Positions 51,100 through 62,725 are shown, counted from the stretch's first letter. The stretch is 64,000 bases of DNA from Blastomussa wellsi (GCA_947652115.1 OX393570.1:9693002-9757001); one strand, 5' to 3'. Translations and numbers: made by a program. Notes: generated by a model not told the origin, from the sequence alone.

Positions 51100-52009
51100 T
51101 AAGAAGATCTTATCAGGACTTAACCTCTCAAGCTGACCCCGCGAGAGAAAATTGAACTTGAAGTTACCCATATTTCAAGTAAAAGGGACCTTTTGCGTTA
51201 GTTGAAAACACAATAACACACACTTTGAGCATTCTTACGAGGTTTGACATTAAATTTCTCGAGAATGCGTGGGGATTTAATCGCCGGGTCACCTAAAGAA
51301 ATGAATTGCAGTGAGATGTTTTAAATAGTATTCAAAAAGTGACCCTGTTGAGAGTAGACATTTGGTGAATAATTTTTAAACTGCTTCAGTCCAGTTTATT
51401 TTTTTTAACTTTGTAAGTATTTTTTAACATATACATTTAGGTTATATTTTTTTCTATTTTTTCCATCGGGCCTCCCCTACTACCTCTCATCCCTCTACTC
51501 CCTACTCAACTTTCCTCCCCCACCCCCCACAACCTACATAATCTCTTTCCCCCTGAAGACACTATTGCCAATGTTTTCTGCAATGTTTTTTTTTCTGTAG
51601 TTTAGCCATTTCATGGAGTAATTCAGGGCCACTTCAATCCACTACATTTACATGTTGGGAACTTTTGTAGAACAAGAAAATAATAACTCAGTCAATAGAT
51701 ATTATTTTTGTTCAACAACATGCAAATAAGTGGTACTGCATTCTGTTGTTTAGCATTTGTCCATTCTTTCAATACGTTCTGTGTTTTGTTTATTATTTGG
51801 GCCTTTAATTTTGCAGAGGTAATCAATGTTTATCTGAATGAATGTGATGCAGTAATTTTGAGAATTTCAATGCAGATATTTTTGAAGCTGATCGAATCCC
51901 TTCAAATAAGGACAAAATTAATTTCAATTTATCCTTAGGCTGTCAACTTACATGTAACTCTCTGACAGTATTGTTATCAATGTAGACAGACATGGATTTA
52001 CCTGGTCAC
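51100..52009. other. Intron; no gene recognised
   Basis: AT-rich DNA with a pyrimidine-rich tract at 51,470-51,560. No exon, RNA gene or inverted repeat identified. Confidence 0.4.
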
Positions 52010-52160
52010 GCAATATAATCTTTCCTCATAAGAGGTTATGAGGTCAATTGCTTCTCTCCAAAAATAAACCCAACCCACATAACTATGCCACCGGGCTGGA
52101 ATAAAACCCAGGCCACATTGGTGTGAGGTGCGCAGGCTCACCTCTGTGCCACCCTCACTC
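52010..52160 (-). mobile_element. Probable tRNA-derived SINE fragment
   Basis: On minus the order is a box A-like ggtggcacagaggtgagc, a degenerate box B (gggttttattccagc) and a tail tatgtgggttgggtttattt. This is the usual head-and-body layout of tRNA-derived SINEs. Boundaries and family are uncertain. Confidence 0.4.
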
Positions 52161-52309
52161 CCCTGATAGATAATAGAAACAAAAACTCATTGATCTGGTC
52201 TGTCTGGGCTAGCTAACCCACAGGAATGCCACAGATTGTTTTTTTTCTTGAGGTGCAAAATAATAGTCTTCAGTATAAATACAGTGTTCAGTACAACAAG
52301 CTCTCAATA

Positions 52310-52996
52310 CAGGGTCCAAAATTAACTTTTTTCTAAAGGAGCCAACTGGCGACTTACAAAAAAAAAATTGGTCGCAAAAATGTTTTATTTTTTGCTTACT
52401 CCAAAATTTCCACTCTATAGATTTTTCATAAACTGAATATACATCCAGCCATTAAAGGAGAGACTCACAAAAGCTATGAAACAATATGATAGTGCAGAGC
52501 TGTCTCAGAGAGCTTTTGTGCCAACAGTCTTGGGAAGACTTTGTTTCCTTTCTCTTATTTTTGTTTTGCACGGACTGTATTGGGTTCTAGTTAAGTTCTT
52601 TGAACTAGACCTGTGGGGGCCTTCTTCCCATGCTAAATTCAAGTAGCTGATTGTGCAACACAGCTACTTGCATGTTCATCACTAATATTCAACAACTTTG
52701 AACAGGAACCTTGAAATGCCCATGACACCTGATGGGAGAAACCACTGACACAATATGGCACCAGTTGGACATGACAATCCTTAAATCGCTACTGTGTGTC
52801 ATTACAACTCCTCGCAAAATCCTCAAGTTCTCTCTGAAGATTTATTCTATGGAAAAATCCTTGGAAAATACTTGAACTTAAAATGTGGAAGGAAAAATTG
52901 GTTCGTCGCCAACAGGCGACCAGTTCGGAAATTCTGGTAGCCAACGCTCAAGTTTTGGTCACATTGGCAACCAGTCAGTCGCGATTTCTGACCCTG
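52310..52996. mobile_element. TIR element with CAGGGTC ends
   Basis: Begins cagggtccaaaattaac and ends gcgatttctgaccctg. Both ends are flanked by caata (52,305-52,309 and 52,997-53,001). Sub-terminal gccaactggcgac and gtcgccaacaggcgacc pair in part. It is 687 bp without an ORF. CAGGG ends are hAT-like, but the 5-bp duplication is not typical of hAT. Confidence 0.45.
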
Positions 52997-53321
52997 CAAT
53001 ATCCAAATTGTTGAATGACTCTACTATCCTGTCCAATCCTGTAAAATAATGCGTTACAAAAAGTCATGTATTTAATGTCCAACCTGATGTACCACATTGT
53101 GAGCTGCATTTTATACATACTGTAAACATGTACATGATGTATCAAAAACTTGTACAATTTTGTTGACAACTGTACATGATAAATAAGTTACAAATGGAGA
53201 CTTCTTTGACCCAACTGTGAAAAGTGAAATACACTGCAGTAGCTGTGATTACAGTACCTGTCTAACGGGAAACATAAGTTCCATAAAAAGAATAAAATAA
53301 TAGCTTGTTACTTATACTTAC

Positions 53322-53567
53322 ACAAAACAGTGAGAAACGTGCTTGCAGAATCATTTGCACAAGAATTACTTGCTTCACATTTGTATTCACCAGCATCATT
53401 CCTACTGATGTTTGTGAGTTCACGAGTACTTCCCATTGAACGACTTCCAGTGCTGACTGCTGTCCATGAAACAGACAGCATAGGACTCCCAGTAACATTG
53501 CAAGTTAAAGTACTGTTTCCACCCTCTGTTACTGTGATGTTCTCCAGTGGATACACAACTGATGGGG
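53322..53567 (-). CDS. Ig-domain exon 13 (type a')
   Basis: 246 bp in phase 1-1, acceptor ttttacag and donor gtaagt. Core: LTCNVTGSPMLSVSWTAV, then GEYKCEASNSCANDSAST. It is intermediate between the duplicated a exons and exon 1 and probably represents an older, non-homogenised domain. Confidence 0.9.
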
Positions 53568-53618
53568 CTGTAAAACAAAATAGCAATTATAATGAAATTA
53601 CAGTAAATTGGCTTGCTT

Positions 53619-53851
53619 GTTACAGTCTTTCCCGTAAAACCGTGAACATCAGAAATGGATATGGAATGTTATTGTGTTACAAGAAAAAAGCCAATCAGGT
53701 GTGAGAGAACTAAACCGCAAACACCAACGGTAATTAGTTTGTGGTTTTGAGGTTTGTTCGCGTGTCCTGAACTTTGCTGTGATTGGTCACCACATAATCA
53801 ACATTCCTGAAATATTTCAGGTGTTCACAGTTTTACGGGAAAGACTGTAAC
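53619..53851. mobile_element. Short TIR MITE
   Basis: 29-bp ends, gttacagtctttcccgtaaa... and ...tttacgggaaagactgtaac, have one mismatch. It is 233 bp, non-coding, and lies 50 bp upstream of exon 13's acceptor. Confidence 0.75.
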
Positions 53852-55149
53852 CCTGGCAACTGTTACTACCCTTTGCGTCCATCCTTGAAGCATGATGAAA
53901 TTGGCGGGTGTTTTTTCGAAACGTTGAAGGTTTTTTCTGTTTTCGTGTCACTTTGGATCATCAGTGAATCAAGAATTGGACGAATACTCCTTCAAAACTT
54001 GTTAACTATTTTTAAACTTGCTTATTTCATTTGTCAAAGTGGGATGGTAAATCTAAAAAAACCGCAAACATTTGCTTGGCCAAAAGTGAGACATACATGT
54101 AACCAGACAAAAGCGTTGACGTTTCGAAAGTAAAACAACTTGTTAAATTCCTCATGCTACAAGGATGGACGGAAATGGTGTCAGTGTTATTCCATCTCTC
54201 TTACTGTATTTCTTGTGTTTTGCTTAGCCATTTGAAACAAAAGCCACCGGCTATTGTCAACAGGAATCATGTAACGGTTTTTCAAAATTGAGCACTAGTG
54301 AAAACTTTTCAAGTGGCAACATCAGAGATACATGGAGCAGCACTGTAACAGCGATTTTACAGCCCTGCATGTTACTACAGTATTACTGAAAATAGTATTA
54401 GCAACATTTAATAATTAAATAAAGCATAAGTTAGTCAACTGGGTGTCACTGTTTGACATTGTTGATGATAACAACAGACTGAAGTAGAATGGTACAGTAC
54501 CGCTCGGAGATAAGCGAACCACCTAATGCGTTCTCAACGCGAAGAAAACGCGAAGGCGATGCAAAGGAAAGCGTTGGTGTAGCTCATTTGTAGATCACAC
54601 TTTAGAAGCATTTTGCATAACAAGAGGTCCAAACAAAGCCGACTTCTTGCTAACAATTACCTTTGCATTTCCATGGCTTCTTCGTAAGCAAGCATTATCC
54701 CAGGGTCGATTCTTTATCAGAAATAGAATGCACACTAAAAAGTCGAGCGAAATTTATTAGGTCGAACAATTTGGCCGGCGAAATTTGCGAACAACTTCGA
54801 AGATAGCATTTTTTTATTGATTGGTCTTGTGTTTTACTGTTTACGTGCCGCGCCATGTCTCGAAATTTGTCAAACATTGCGGTGCTTGTCGCTATGTTGG
54901 CAGTAAAATTCTAGCCAAAATTTGACTGGCGAAATTTTGCGAACAACTTCGAAATACTCAGAGCCATTCTTCTGTTCATTCATAATTCAGTCCGAGAGGA
55001 GTCCGAGATAGTTCACAGCAAAACAAGGTCACGCGCCAAAGAATTCGCTCAACTCTTATTTCGTTTGAGCACGTGCTCTGCAACGTATTGATGATGAAAC
55101 CGGTGACTCGAATTTCATTCGAAAGCCGTGAAACCTTGGTAACGGTGCT

Positions 55150-56580
55150 ATGAAGGACGAAGTTCTTAAAGATATCTTTGGAAACGACAACAACAAGGAA
55201 AAGGGTATCGTTGACAGCACGAGTCAAGACGAATTCCTTGCCAAAGTCATCTCTGTGACTGATAAGTGGGACGCCCTTGAGAAATCCAGTCATCCGGATA
55301 AAGAACCTGCATTCTCGGAATACTTTAGAGCGAACATAGAGGAAGATATGAAGAATGGAATGCTTCTTCCAGTGAGGAGAGACGTAGGACTAGATGACGA
55401 GTTCTTCTACAACAACGGGCAGGAATGTGCCAACTTCAAGTATAAATCCAAGATCACGGAGGAAAAAATGCAGGGTTCCACAGGTTATCGTCCAAACACC
55501 AAATGTACCTGGGTGGAGGTAATTATCATTTACAAGAAGATGGTACAAGAAGTAAATCGCGACAAACAGCGTGCTGTACTGAAGAAGGGTCCATTTTTGC
55601 TGTCACCTAAGTACAATCACCTTGAAGTGCCCTTACTTAAGTGGTCTAAAATGACGCAAAGCCAGAAGCAGAAACACCTTGCTAAAGTCGACGGTTCATT
55701 CAAGAAAGGTGATGAGTTCACAGTCGATCAGGATTGTGAAGCTACAGGAATTGCGACTGATATTGACACCGCAAGCAATTGCGATGAAATTGGAAATTTT
55801 GACGATTTCAATCTCCCTGAGTTTCTAAGAGGGACATGGAAAAACGCTAACAGAATCACTGAGCTCGACGGGATAGGGCCTTTCCCCAATGATGAGAATA
55901 AGAGAACAGTCCTATCTCTGTCAACGCCAACAGTTCACACCGTGGAGATAAAATCGAAGGGAAAGCAATTCGTTTGCGACAAGCACTGTCCACGATTCAA
56001 GGAATGCGCAATATGCGCCCATACTGTTGCGCATGAAGTTGGTAAGCTGGAGGAATTTATAGCTGCTTACCAAGTTCCCCTTGGCCAAATGGTACAAGCA
56101 CGGATCCCTGGAGGAGCAGGAAAGAAAGATAATGAGCGATCGAGAAAACGACAGAGTATGGATCGTCCTCCCCGAGATGTCTCAGAATATGGAGAGCGTG
56201 TGGAGGCACCTACTGCAAGCGAAGAAAGCCACCCTTACGAAATCGTCTTTATCAAAGACACGTCAGCAACCACTTGCTATGGGTGTAAGGGGAAGGTTCG
56301 AGAGATGCGATCGTCCCAACCACCACCCCCACCGTATGACTTGTTCATAAGACATTGTGAATTGAGAGTGTACAATCGGCCAGGAGAAACCAAGATCCAA
56401 ATTTCCAGCAATCCGGAAATGGTATACTTCCATCCTTTGAAGTCATGTGTAAATCTCACAGTGCAAGATGCTAAGGATGGAAGACTTATCGCTAAGGATG
56501 ACACTGAACGATGTCTCACTGAATCCCACAAGCGCCTTCTGTTCAAAGAGTTCGGGATGGTTTTTCCGAGCAAGTTATGA
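55150..56580 (+). CDS. SWIM-like zinc-binding protein encoded by the TIR transposon
   Basis: 476 residues in one uninterrupted frame; a stop 21 bp upstream makes the ATG at 55,150 the only start. Residues 80-180 (FFYNNGQECANFKYKSK; KCTWVEVIIIYKKM) resemble the region after the catalytic core of MULE-type transposases. Residues about 254-305 hold a SWIM-like finger (FVCDKHCPRFKECAICAHTV). Near 376-433 a second zinc-ribbon-like set follows (TCYGCKGKVR, FHPLKSC), with PPPPPYDL between. The DDE core is not in this ORF, so this is either the accessory C-terminal half of a transposase or a domesticated-like single ORF. It is intronless on the strand opposite the Ig gene. Confidence 0.6.
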   Translation: MKDEVLKDIFGNDNNKEKGIVDSTSQDEFLAKVISVTDKWDALEKSSHPDKEPAFSEYFRANIEEDMKNGMLLPVRRDVGLDDEFFYNNGQECANFKYKSKITEEKMQGSTGYRPNTKCTWVEVIIIYKKMVQEVNRDKQRAVLKKGPFLLSPKYNHLEVPLLKWSKMTQSQKQKHLAKVDGSFKKGDEFTVDQDCEATGIATDIDTASNCDEIGNFDDFNLPEFLRGTWKNANRITELDGIGPFPNDENKRTVLSLSTPTVHTVEIKSKGKQFVCDKHCPRFKECAICAHTVAHEVGKLEEFIAAYQVPLGQMVQARIPGGAGKKDNERSRKRQSMDRPPRDVSEYGERVEAPTASEESHPYEIVFIKDTSATTCYGCKGKVREMRSSQPPPPPYDLFIRHCELRVYNRPGETKIQISSNPEMVYFHPLKSCVNLTVQDAKDGRLIAKDDTERCLTESHKRLLFKEFGMVFPSKL

Positions 56581-57385
56581 GTACAGGTAATCGAACGACT
56601 TCAAGTACAATTAGTAATTAATTACAATACAATTAGTGTTTTAAAAGTTTTCAAAACTAAAACGAACCGCTTCAAAATCAATACGTGAACTTACAAAACA
56701 TCACGAGCATCCTTTAATCACTAGTTGTACGAGAAGATTGTGCGATTATTTAGATATAGTACGTCAAAAAGAGAAAAGAAACCACAGCAGGATTGTGTTG
56801 CGGTTTTTGACCGAGTTTTATGTGATTTTTTGATTTATACTGTTTTGTTCGGACTAGCTAAGGCAAGCATTAAACCAGGCTTGTGTGATTTCTTTTCTCT
56901 GTAAAGCTAAAACAACAACCCTCCATACATTGTTAAAAGGTACATTAGACTTCTTGTTGCCATTCCAAAATTACAAACGTGCCGGTAGTGTAGGTTGGCA
57001 AATACATTTTGTAGAAATGCAACTTTCCGATTTTCTCGCAAATGGTGATTTGCGCTAAGTAGTCTTGACTTTTAGAGAAAAGAAACGACGAAATTGTTAA
57101 TTGTTAAACTGTACAATTCGGGCACGGGTTTCGTTTATTATCGTTCATGTTAAATCAATTTCCGCTAAATGTACAGTTTTGTTAACAGAACTTCCTTTTC
57201 AGTTCCTTTGCACTCGGAAAGAGATTGATGTTTCGTTGCACATTAAAACGCAATGCAGTTGATGAGAAGCATATATTGGATCAAAGGATTTAGTATGAAG
57301 AGATTGATGTTTCGTTAAAGTTAATAAAAGTCTCCTTATTGTTGATCAATTGCCGTTTAAATTATTTGTTTAAACTATTTAACGC
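56581..57385. other. Transposon interior; no gene recognised
   Basis: About 0.8 kb of AT-rich sequence downstream of the SWIM-like ORF. It contains two similar stretches (agagattgatgtttcgtt at about 57,220 and 57,300) but no coding signal. Confidence 0.4.
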
Positions 57386-57511
57386 GACCCGTGACCTGCG
57401 ACCTGTGACCCGTGACCTGCGACCTGCGACCCGTGACCTGCGACCCGTGACCTGCGACCTGTGACCTGTGACCTGTGACCTGCGACCTGCGACCTGCGAC
57501 CTGCGACCTGC
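57386..57511. repeat. Heptamer tandem array (GACCTGY/GACCCGT), 18 units
   Basis: Eighteen uninterrupted 7-bp units (gacctgc, gacctgt, gacccgt) fill 126 bp exactly. The array is strongly strand-asymmetric (C-rich on plus). Confidence 0.95.
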
Positions 57512-57524
57512 GTTTTAGACCCGC

Positions 57525-57893
57525 CGCGGCCCAGACATTCTGGCGAACAGTGTTTTTCGCGAATGAATTTGACTGGGTTCTTTTGTTAAAAGTTGTTCAG
57601 TAGCCTGGTTTTATGTGTTCCGGTTATCTTCCTCAGAATAATTATATGTTTGATTCTCACTCATAACAGTAAGTGGCGAAGAAAACTTGGTTGCAAATTT
57701 TGTTGCAGAAAGAAGCGCTTCGCGGCCCAGACATTCCGGCGATGAGTGTTATTCGATTCTCAATTCAACAAACAGCGAGCGAATGAATTCGACTGGGTTC
57801 TTTTGTTAAAAATTGTTTAGTTGCCTCGTTTTATTTTTCCAGATACCTATCTCAGAACATATTGTTTGATTCTCTATCAGTCACAACAGTAAG
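57525..57893. repeat. Tandem duplication of about 180 bp in the transposon
   Basis: gcggcccagacattctggcg...gactgggttcttttgttaaa at 57,525-57,675 recurs at about 57,721-57,893 with roughly 15-20 percent divergence and a small insertion. Confidence 0.75.
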
Positions 57894-58232
57894 CAGACAC
57901 CGGCAAAAAGCAAGGGGACTTCGTATGGTTTTCAATTTTGGATCAAAGCCGTCCTTTGATTCGTTTAACAAAAGCACACAAAACAACGCAAGTTAGAGGT
58001 GACAAAATGAATAACAAAGGCCAAACGCGTTGATAAAAATGCACTGGCAAACGCGTTGGCAAAAATTCCCTAACGCGTTGAGAACGCGAAGCCAACGCAT
58101 TGAGAACGCGTTGAGTGGTTCGCTTTTCTTCGAGCGGTACTGTACCTGCATGTTAAGAAAGGTTTGAATTACTAGGAAGTCTGAGTTATTTAACTGGTAA
58201 AATTAATAATCAAAATAAATATCAATCAATGA

Positions 58233-59126
58233 CGTTTCGGTATCACACATGTAACTATAGGCTCGATCACCAGCCGCTGTTCGGGAACCGGAGCCCGCGC
58301 TCCTCCCCGAACTCACGGCTGGACGCGTGAGAATGCCATTGTTGATTTCCGCGAATCAGGAGGTCGCCTGCTCAAATCGAGCAGGCTGCGAAGGCCGCAT
58401 AAATTATTTCTTCAAAGCAGATTTTCAGAATGACGGATGCGAAGGAGTGATTTGGTTTGGCGTGTGATCGTATTTTGAAGCGCTTTAAAGTCGAGAAAAT
58501 GAAAGACCCACAGAGAAATATAACAAGATGAGATTTCTGTTTGATACTTTTAGTATTTGTGGTTGGTTTTAGACCGTAGCCCATGGTGATCGTTTTTGGC
58601 AATTCCACAGTTTTCCTCCCCGACTCGTACCTAGTAACAATTGCTTGAAATATTAAAAGAACAATTTAGCTATCACGTTGTTTGAATCGATAACCGAAGA
58701 AAGGCTTTTTGCGGCCTTCACTCTTCCTTGATCTGCTGCATGGCGAAGAGATTTTGTTGACGCGACAACACTGGGCGAGAAGGCACGCCACGCTTTTCTA
58801 TTATTCGTTTCAAACTTTTCCTTCGACTGGCGATGAATAGTTTTTGTATCTTCTCGGAGCTTTTCAAAGAGCTTTGACTTTTCGATGGCAACATCGAAAT
58901 AAGAGCAAGAACAAGTTGCTGGTATTGGCGCGTGTGTACATTTAGGCTTGCTTTTCGAGTCCTAATTCACATCCGGTGACATCTGAGAATGCATTAATTA
59001 TTTGTTTTTCAAATACGTCACAGACATGGATGGCCGCTCACGCGTCCAGCCGTCTCTTCTCGGGGAGGAACGAAGACCGGACTCGAGAGAGCGGCGGAAA
59101 TCGAGCCTAATGTAACTAGTAACGAA
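58233..59126. mobile_element. TIR element of 0.9 kb with arms of about 100 bp
   Basis: The left arm (gtttcggtatcacacatgta...ggctcgatcacc...cacggctggacgcgtgag) and right arm (ctcacgcgtccagccgtct...tcgagcctaatgtaactagt) are diverged inverted copies. The interior is non-coding. It sits just beyond the SWIM-ORF transposon and is probably a non-autonomous DNA element. Confidence 0.65.
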
Positions 59127-59873
59127 AGAAAAGGAGACCAACATACTTTAACAGGCAGAATCACTCCATATGGGGAAAAAATTGGTAATGCATGGTGACA
59201 GTATGAAGCCAAAAAGTCATGCTCTAGTGTTGATAATTTATTTTGAAATGTTTCTCAATAATCTTCTCTTATTAAAAGTTTAAGCTCATCACCAAATAAA
59301 TGATTGATTAGCTAGGGGAAGGTGCCAAGGTGGTGGAGCCAGGCAAGATATGGGCCATGCGCCAAACAGGCAGGTATCCATGGCAACCCTGATAGCCACA
59401 ACCACCAAGGGACTGTTGCACTGATATACAGTAATCAGTGAAGATAATTATCAAGAACATCTAGTACTTACCATGACCAACTGAACGGGGGAGGTGAGGG
59501 AGTGAAGCAGGTTACAAGTTGCACGTCCACACGAAGCTGGAACACAAAACACCTAAGCCCCGCAAACCCCCATATGAAACCCCAAACACGCATGACCACA
59601 CCGAAAGGCCACTGGTCAGCATTGGCTCAAACCTAGCCTAAATTACATTCAGCCACATTTAAAATTAGTGAGAGGCCTGAATAACTGAAGGGGAATTCAA
59701 TTCACAAAGTTTGAGTTAATGGGAGGTTCTCAAAAGTAATTTAACCAAGGTGTACTGTAGATAACACATTTTCATTAAGTTTGTACATGTACAAAATCAC
59801 AATCTAAGAAGTCAGCATGATTCATGTAATTGTTTAAGGTGAAGAGAGATACAGTGTAAGGATTATAAATTAC
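59127..59873. other. Intron; no gene recognised
   Basis: No exon or repeat structure recognised between the TIR element and exon 14. Confidence 0.4.
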
Positions 59874-60131
59874 CTTGTACATGAACTGTAACATTTTTGT
59901 AGCTTGTGCCTGCAGTGTTGTTAGCCACACATTTGTAGGTGACTTCTCCTTCAACTGACACTGATCTGTTCCACACTCCAAAGCCGCTCATATCACGCAC
60001 TGGCACATCATTCTCAAATAGTTGATAAGTATGTACAGCAGGTTTGCCATCAGCTGAGCAGGTAATAGCAATTACTTCACCCTGACAGACATTTGAGTCA
60101 TTTATTGTTAACGTGATATTCTCTGGTTTAT
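59874..60131 (-). CDS. Ig-domain exon 14 (type b)
   Basis: 258 bp in phase 1-1, acceptor ttgttttag and donor gtaatt. Core: ITCSADGKPAVHTYQLFEND, FGVWNRSVSVEGE, VTYKCVANNTAGTSYKN. Tyr replaces the C-strand Trp as in the other b exons. It is the most diverged b exon and the most N-terminal one. Confidence 0.9.
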
Positions 60132-60812
60132 CTAAAACAAAGAGAAATGCAAACAGCATGAATTGATCAATTCTTAGCATGCATTAACCCCTACACTTGT
60201 GTCAGGTCCTTAAAATACATGATGGGCATAAAAGGTTTCTAGAGGGTTGCCATTTAATGCCGTTCTTTCACTCACAAACGAAGCATCGGGCAAAAAGGGC
60301 TTTCCAAAAATCACATAAAACAAAACGCCATTGACCAAAAAAGCATTGAAGTGTACCTATTATTTCAGGATATAATTATCTTCACTTTTCAGGAGCAATG
60401 AAAGCACAGTATTGTCAAAGAAGAGTTACATTTTTATTTTAATACTTATATTTATGTATATTATTTTCATTCCATTCACATTTACACATACAAGGCTGAA
60501 CATATTATATTTTTTCCCATGAAAGGACATGATCCCAACTTTGTCAGAATTTAGATCAGACAAACCAGTAGCAAGATCGGACACCATATTACAGCTGTAC
60601 TAAGTTTAACTCAGAAAACATGTCAAAGCCAAAGATAAAAATTGTTCAGACATTCTGTCCGACCCCAGTTTGCATTTCATTGGACATTGGCAAATTTTGG
60701 TCAGCTATTGTGCAGTGTTCAACCGGGAAAATAACACGAGAAGCATTGCATCAAACTTTCATGTTTTAATTTTGCACCATACAATTGCATGTCTTTGTAA
60801 GACGGTACTTAC

Positions 60813-61079
60813 AATTCACATCCACATTAATTGTACGGTTTGGTGCAGTTCCTATCCCATTGTATGCAGTACAGCGATATATTCCAGTGGAATTTCTGTT
60901 GTTTTCAAGGACAAGCTGGTTCTCTTTTGACAGTTCACTGCTGTCACTGTTATTAGTTAGCACCCTGGTCCATGTGATGTTTGGTGGCGGTTCACCATCT
61001 GCACTGCACTCCAATGTAACACTGGCACCACCTTCAACGACAACTTGATCAGCACTGACACTGGTGAATTCTGGTGCAT
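60813..61079 (-). CDS. Ig-domain exon 15 (type c, most N-terminal seen)
   Basis: 267 bp in phase 1-1, acceptor tttctatag and donor gtaagt. Core: LECSADGEPPPNITWTRV, then STGIYRCTAYNGIGTAPN. It is close to exon 2. Because it begins in phase 1 with no initiator, further upstream exons (signal peptide) must lie beyond 61.1 kb or outside the window. Confidence 0.88.
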
Positions 61080-62620
61080 CTATAGAAAACGAAACCAGTT
61101 GGCTTTCATTTATTACAGAACTGTACACATTATCTAGACTGCAGATTATAAGAAGGGAATGAAGCACTTTACAGGACATCAACACCTCAACTGAATTAGT
61201 TCATCATTGAGAGGAGGTTTCATCGTAAAATCTCAAAGAACGCCAATAAGCTGGGCTGTATTCTTCACCCACTGGCTAAAATTTTACGCTAATTTTAATT
61301 TCGGCAATAAGCAGTAAGTGAAAAAAACCTGCTGCTGTTGAACTTTCTGTTTATTGGGTCTCCTTCCGGAAAGACAAAAGGGTGGGGTTTGTTTAGGCGT
61401 TATGAATTACCTCCCACGACTAAACAATTGACGTTGACAATGCTTCGATAGTTATTGTGCGGTCTAATTATCAGTATCAAGACGCTGGATCTCATTATTT
61501 GTCAGGGAATGCTAATCACTGTTTCTGATATTTTTCTGCTCCGTTTTTTTTATAAAATGTACTAAAGCAAATGAACTTTGCTCATACAGGAAATACGGCT
61601 TCAACATCAAGATCATGATGATGATATTAACTGAAGTAAATTGTTGAAGGAATTGGAAAACCAGCATTAGGCTTTGACCATTTTTCATAGAGCTAGAAAA
61701 CTAGAAAACGCCAGCCTGACTTCCTTAGATTGAGATCCAAAGATCCTGGTGATATCACTGGCATAGCAATTTTAACAAAAACAGGACCACTATTTTCAGG
61801 TTTTTCATCGGTGTAAAAACGTCTTAAGGGTGTTAGCCTCTGTAACAATGCCCCTACAACTAAATAAGGTAAACTTCGCAGGTGAAGTTTTGTCTCGGAG
61901 AAACTGTAACCTATAAAAAAAAGCAAACGGCACAGCTGTGTATTTTGTAAGTTAGTTGGAAGGTTTGCTAAGCACTGAATAAGCACTCAATAGAGTGTTT
62001 TCATGTCACGTCATAGCAGCCATTTTGGTGACCCAAAACAAAAAAACGGAGGCCATAAAAATGTATATTGGTGTCCTAAACCAATCCTCCCGCATTTTAT
62101 GTAAATATTGTCTTTAGTTTCAGTAATCCAATATGGTCGCTTCTTAATTATATAAAAACGCTCTATAAGTTAACGCTGAAACGGATCAAATGTCTTCATA
62201 ACTGAGAAAAAAATAGTTTTCTTGTACGTTCAAGGGTAAAATTAGCTTGAGGAGTTCTCAATATTTCAAAGCAAGTAAACTCTTTGGTTGAATCTTGTCA
62301 AAATCGATTACAGTAACTAAGAGTTGACGAGAATCAATGAGTTTTAGGCCAGGCAAATGGACCGGGGAGCCGGACATAGACGGGGCGTTTTTGTTTTGTT
62401 TTTGTTTTTGCATTTTTACAAAAGCCATAGCCTACACTAGGACATTTGTGAAAGGTCAATCAAAAGCTACTAAAGGTCAATAAAATGTTGCTATAAAGTC
62501 CATTATTATCAAAATTGTCAAATTTCCCCACAACGGGACCATAATTACTGTCAAATCCCCCACTTATGCCTGGCCTACCCACCCGACATTGCGGCTTAAC
62601 ATTGATGAGTGCATTATAGA
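61080..62620. other. No gene recognised upstream of exon 15
   Basis: About 1.5 kb scanned for a signal-peptide or further Ig exon on minus; none was recognised. Short open frames have no family resemblance. Confidence 0.4.
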
Positions 62621-62634
62621 CCCTTTTCATGGCT

Positions 62635-62683
62635 TACGGGTTCGAATCCCGTTGAAGCCCTGAATGTTTTCAGGCCTCTTTAA
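62635..62683 (+). repeat. 3' half of the tRNA-like repeat, degenerate tandem copy
   Basis: acgggttcgaatcccgttga followed by agccctgaatgttttcagg repeats the 3' half and trailing hairpin of the adjacent tRNA-like unit. Confidence 0.55.
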
Positions 62684-62725
62684 TTTAACTCAATAAATTG
62701 TAATTGACCTCGCTCCCAATGTGAA

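Larger units (their letters stand above)
54491..58147. mobile_element. TIR DNA transposon with a SWIM-like ORF
   Basis: Left end ggtacagtaccgctcggaga...aagcgaaccac and right end gtggttcgctt...cgagcggtactgtacc are inverted copies (about 31 bp, a few mismatches). Subterminal acgcgttgagaacgcg-type motifs are repeated. The plus-strand ORF lies in the left half. The right half holds a heptamer array and a tandem duplication. Ends and subterminal motifs match the 14.9-17.5 kb element. MULE-like affiliation is suggested by the SWIM-type ORF, but no catalytic transposase core and no target duplication were found. Confidence 0.65.
11404..61079 (-). other. Multi-exon gene: tandem Ig domains followed by a SEA domain (partial)
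   Basis: Fifteen complete Ig exons and two SEA exons can be placed on minus by AG/GT borders and open, compatible phases. Every Ig exon is symmetric phase 1-1, so any subset can be spliced in or out without a frameshift. The N- to C-terminal order is c, b, a', b, a, b, a, b, a, b, a, b, a, c, a', SEA. Such ectodomains are typical of cell-surface adhesion or recognition proteins. A transmembrane segment is expected after the SEA domain but is not in the window, and neither is a signal peptide. Introns (0.1-12 kb) are full of mobile elements. No orthologue can be named: hemicentin-, NCAM- or allorecognition-type proteins are all possible. Confidence 0.75.
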
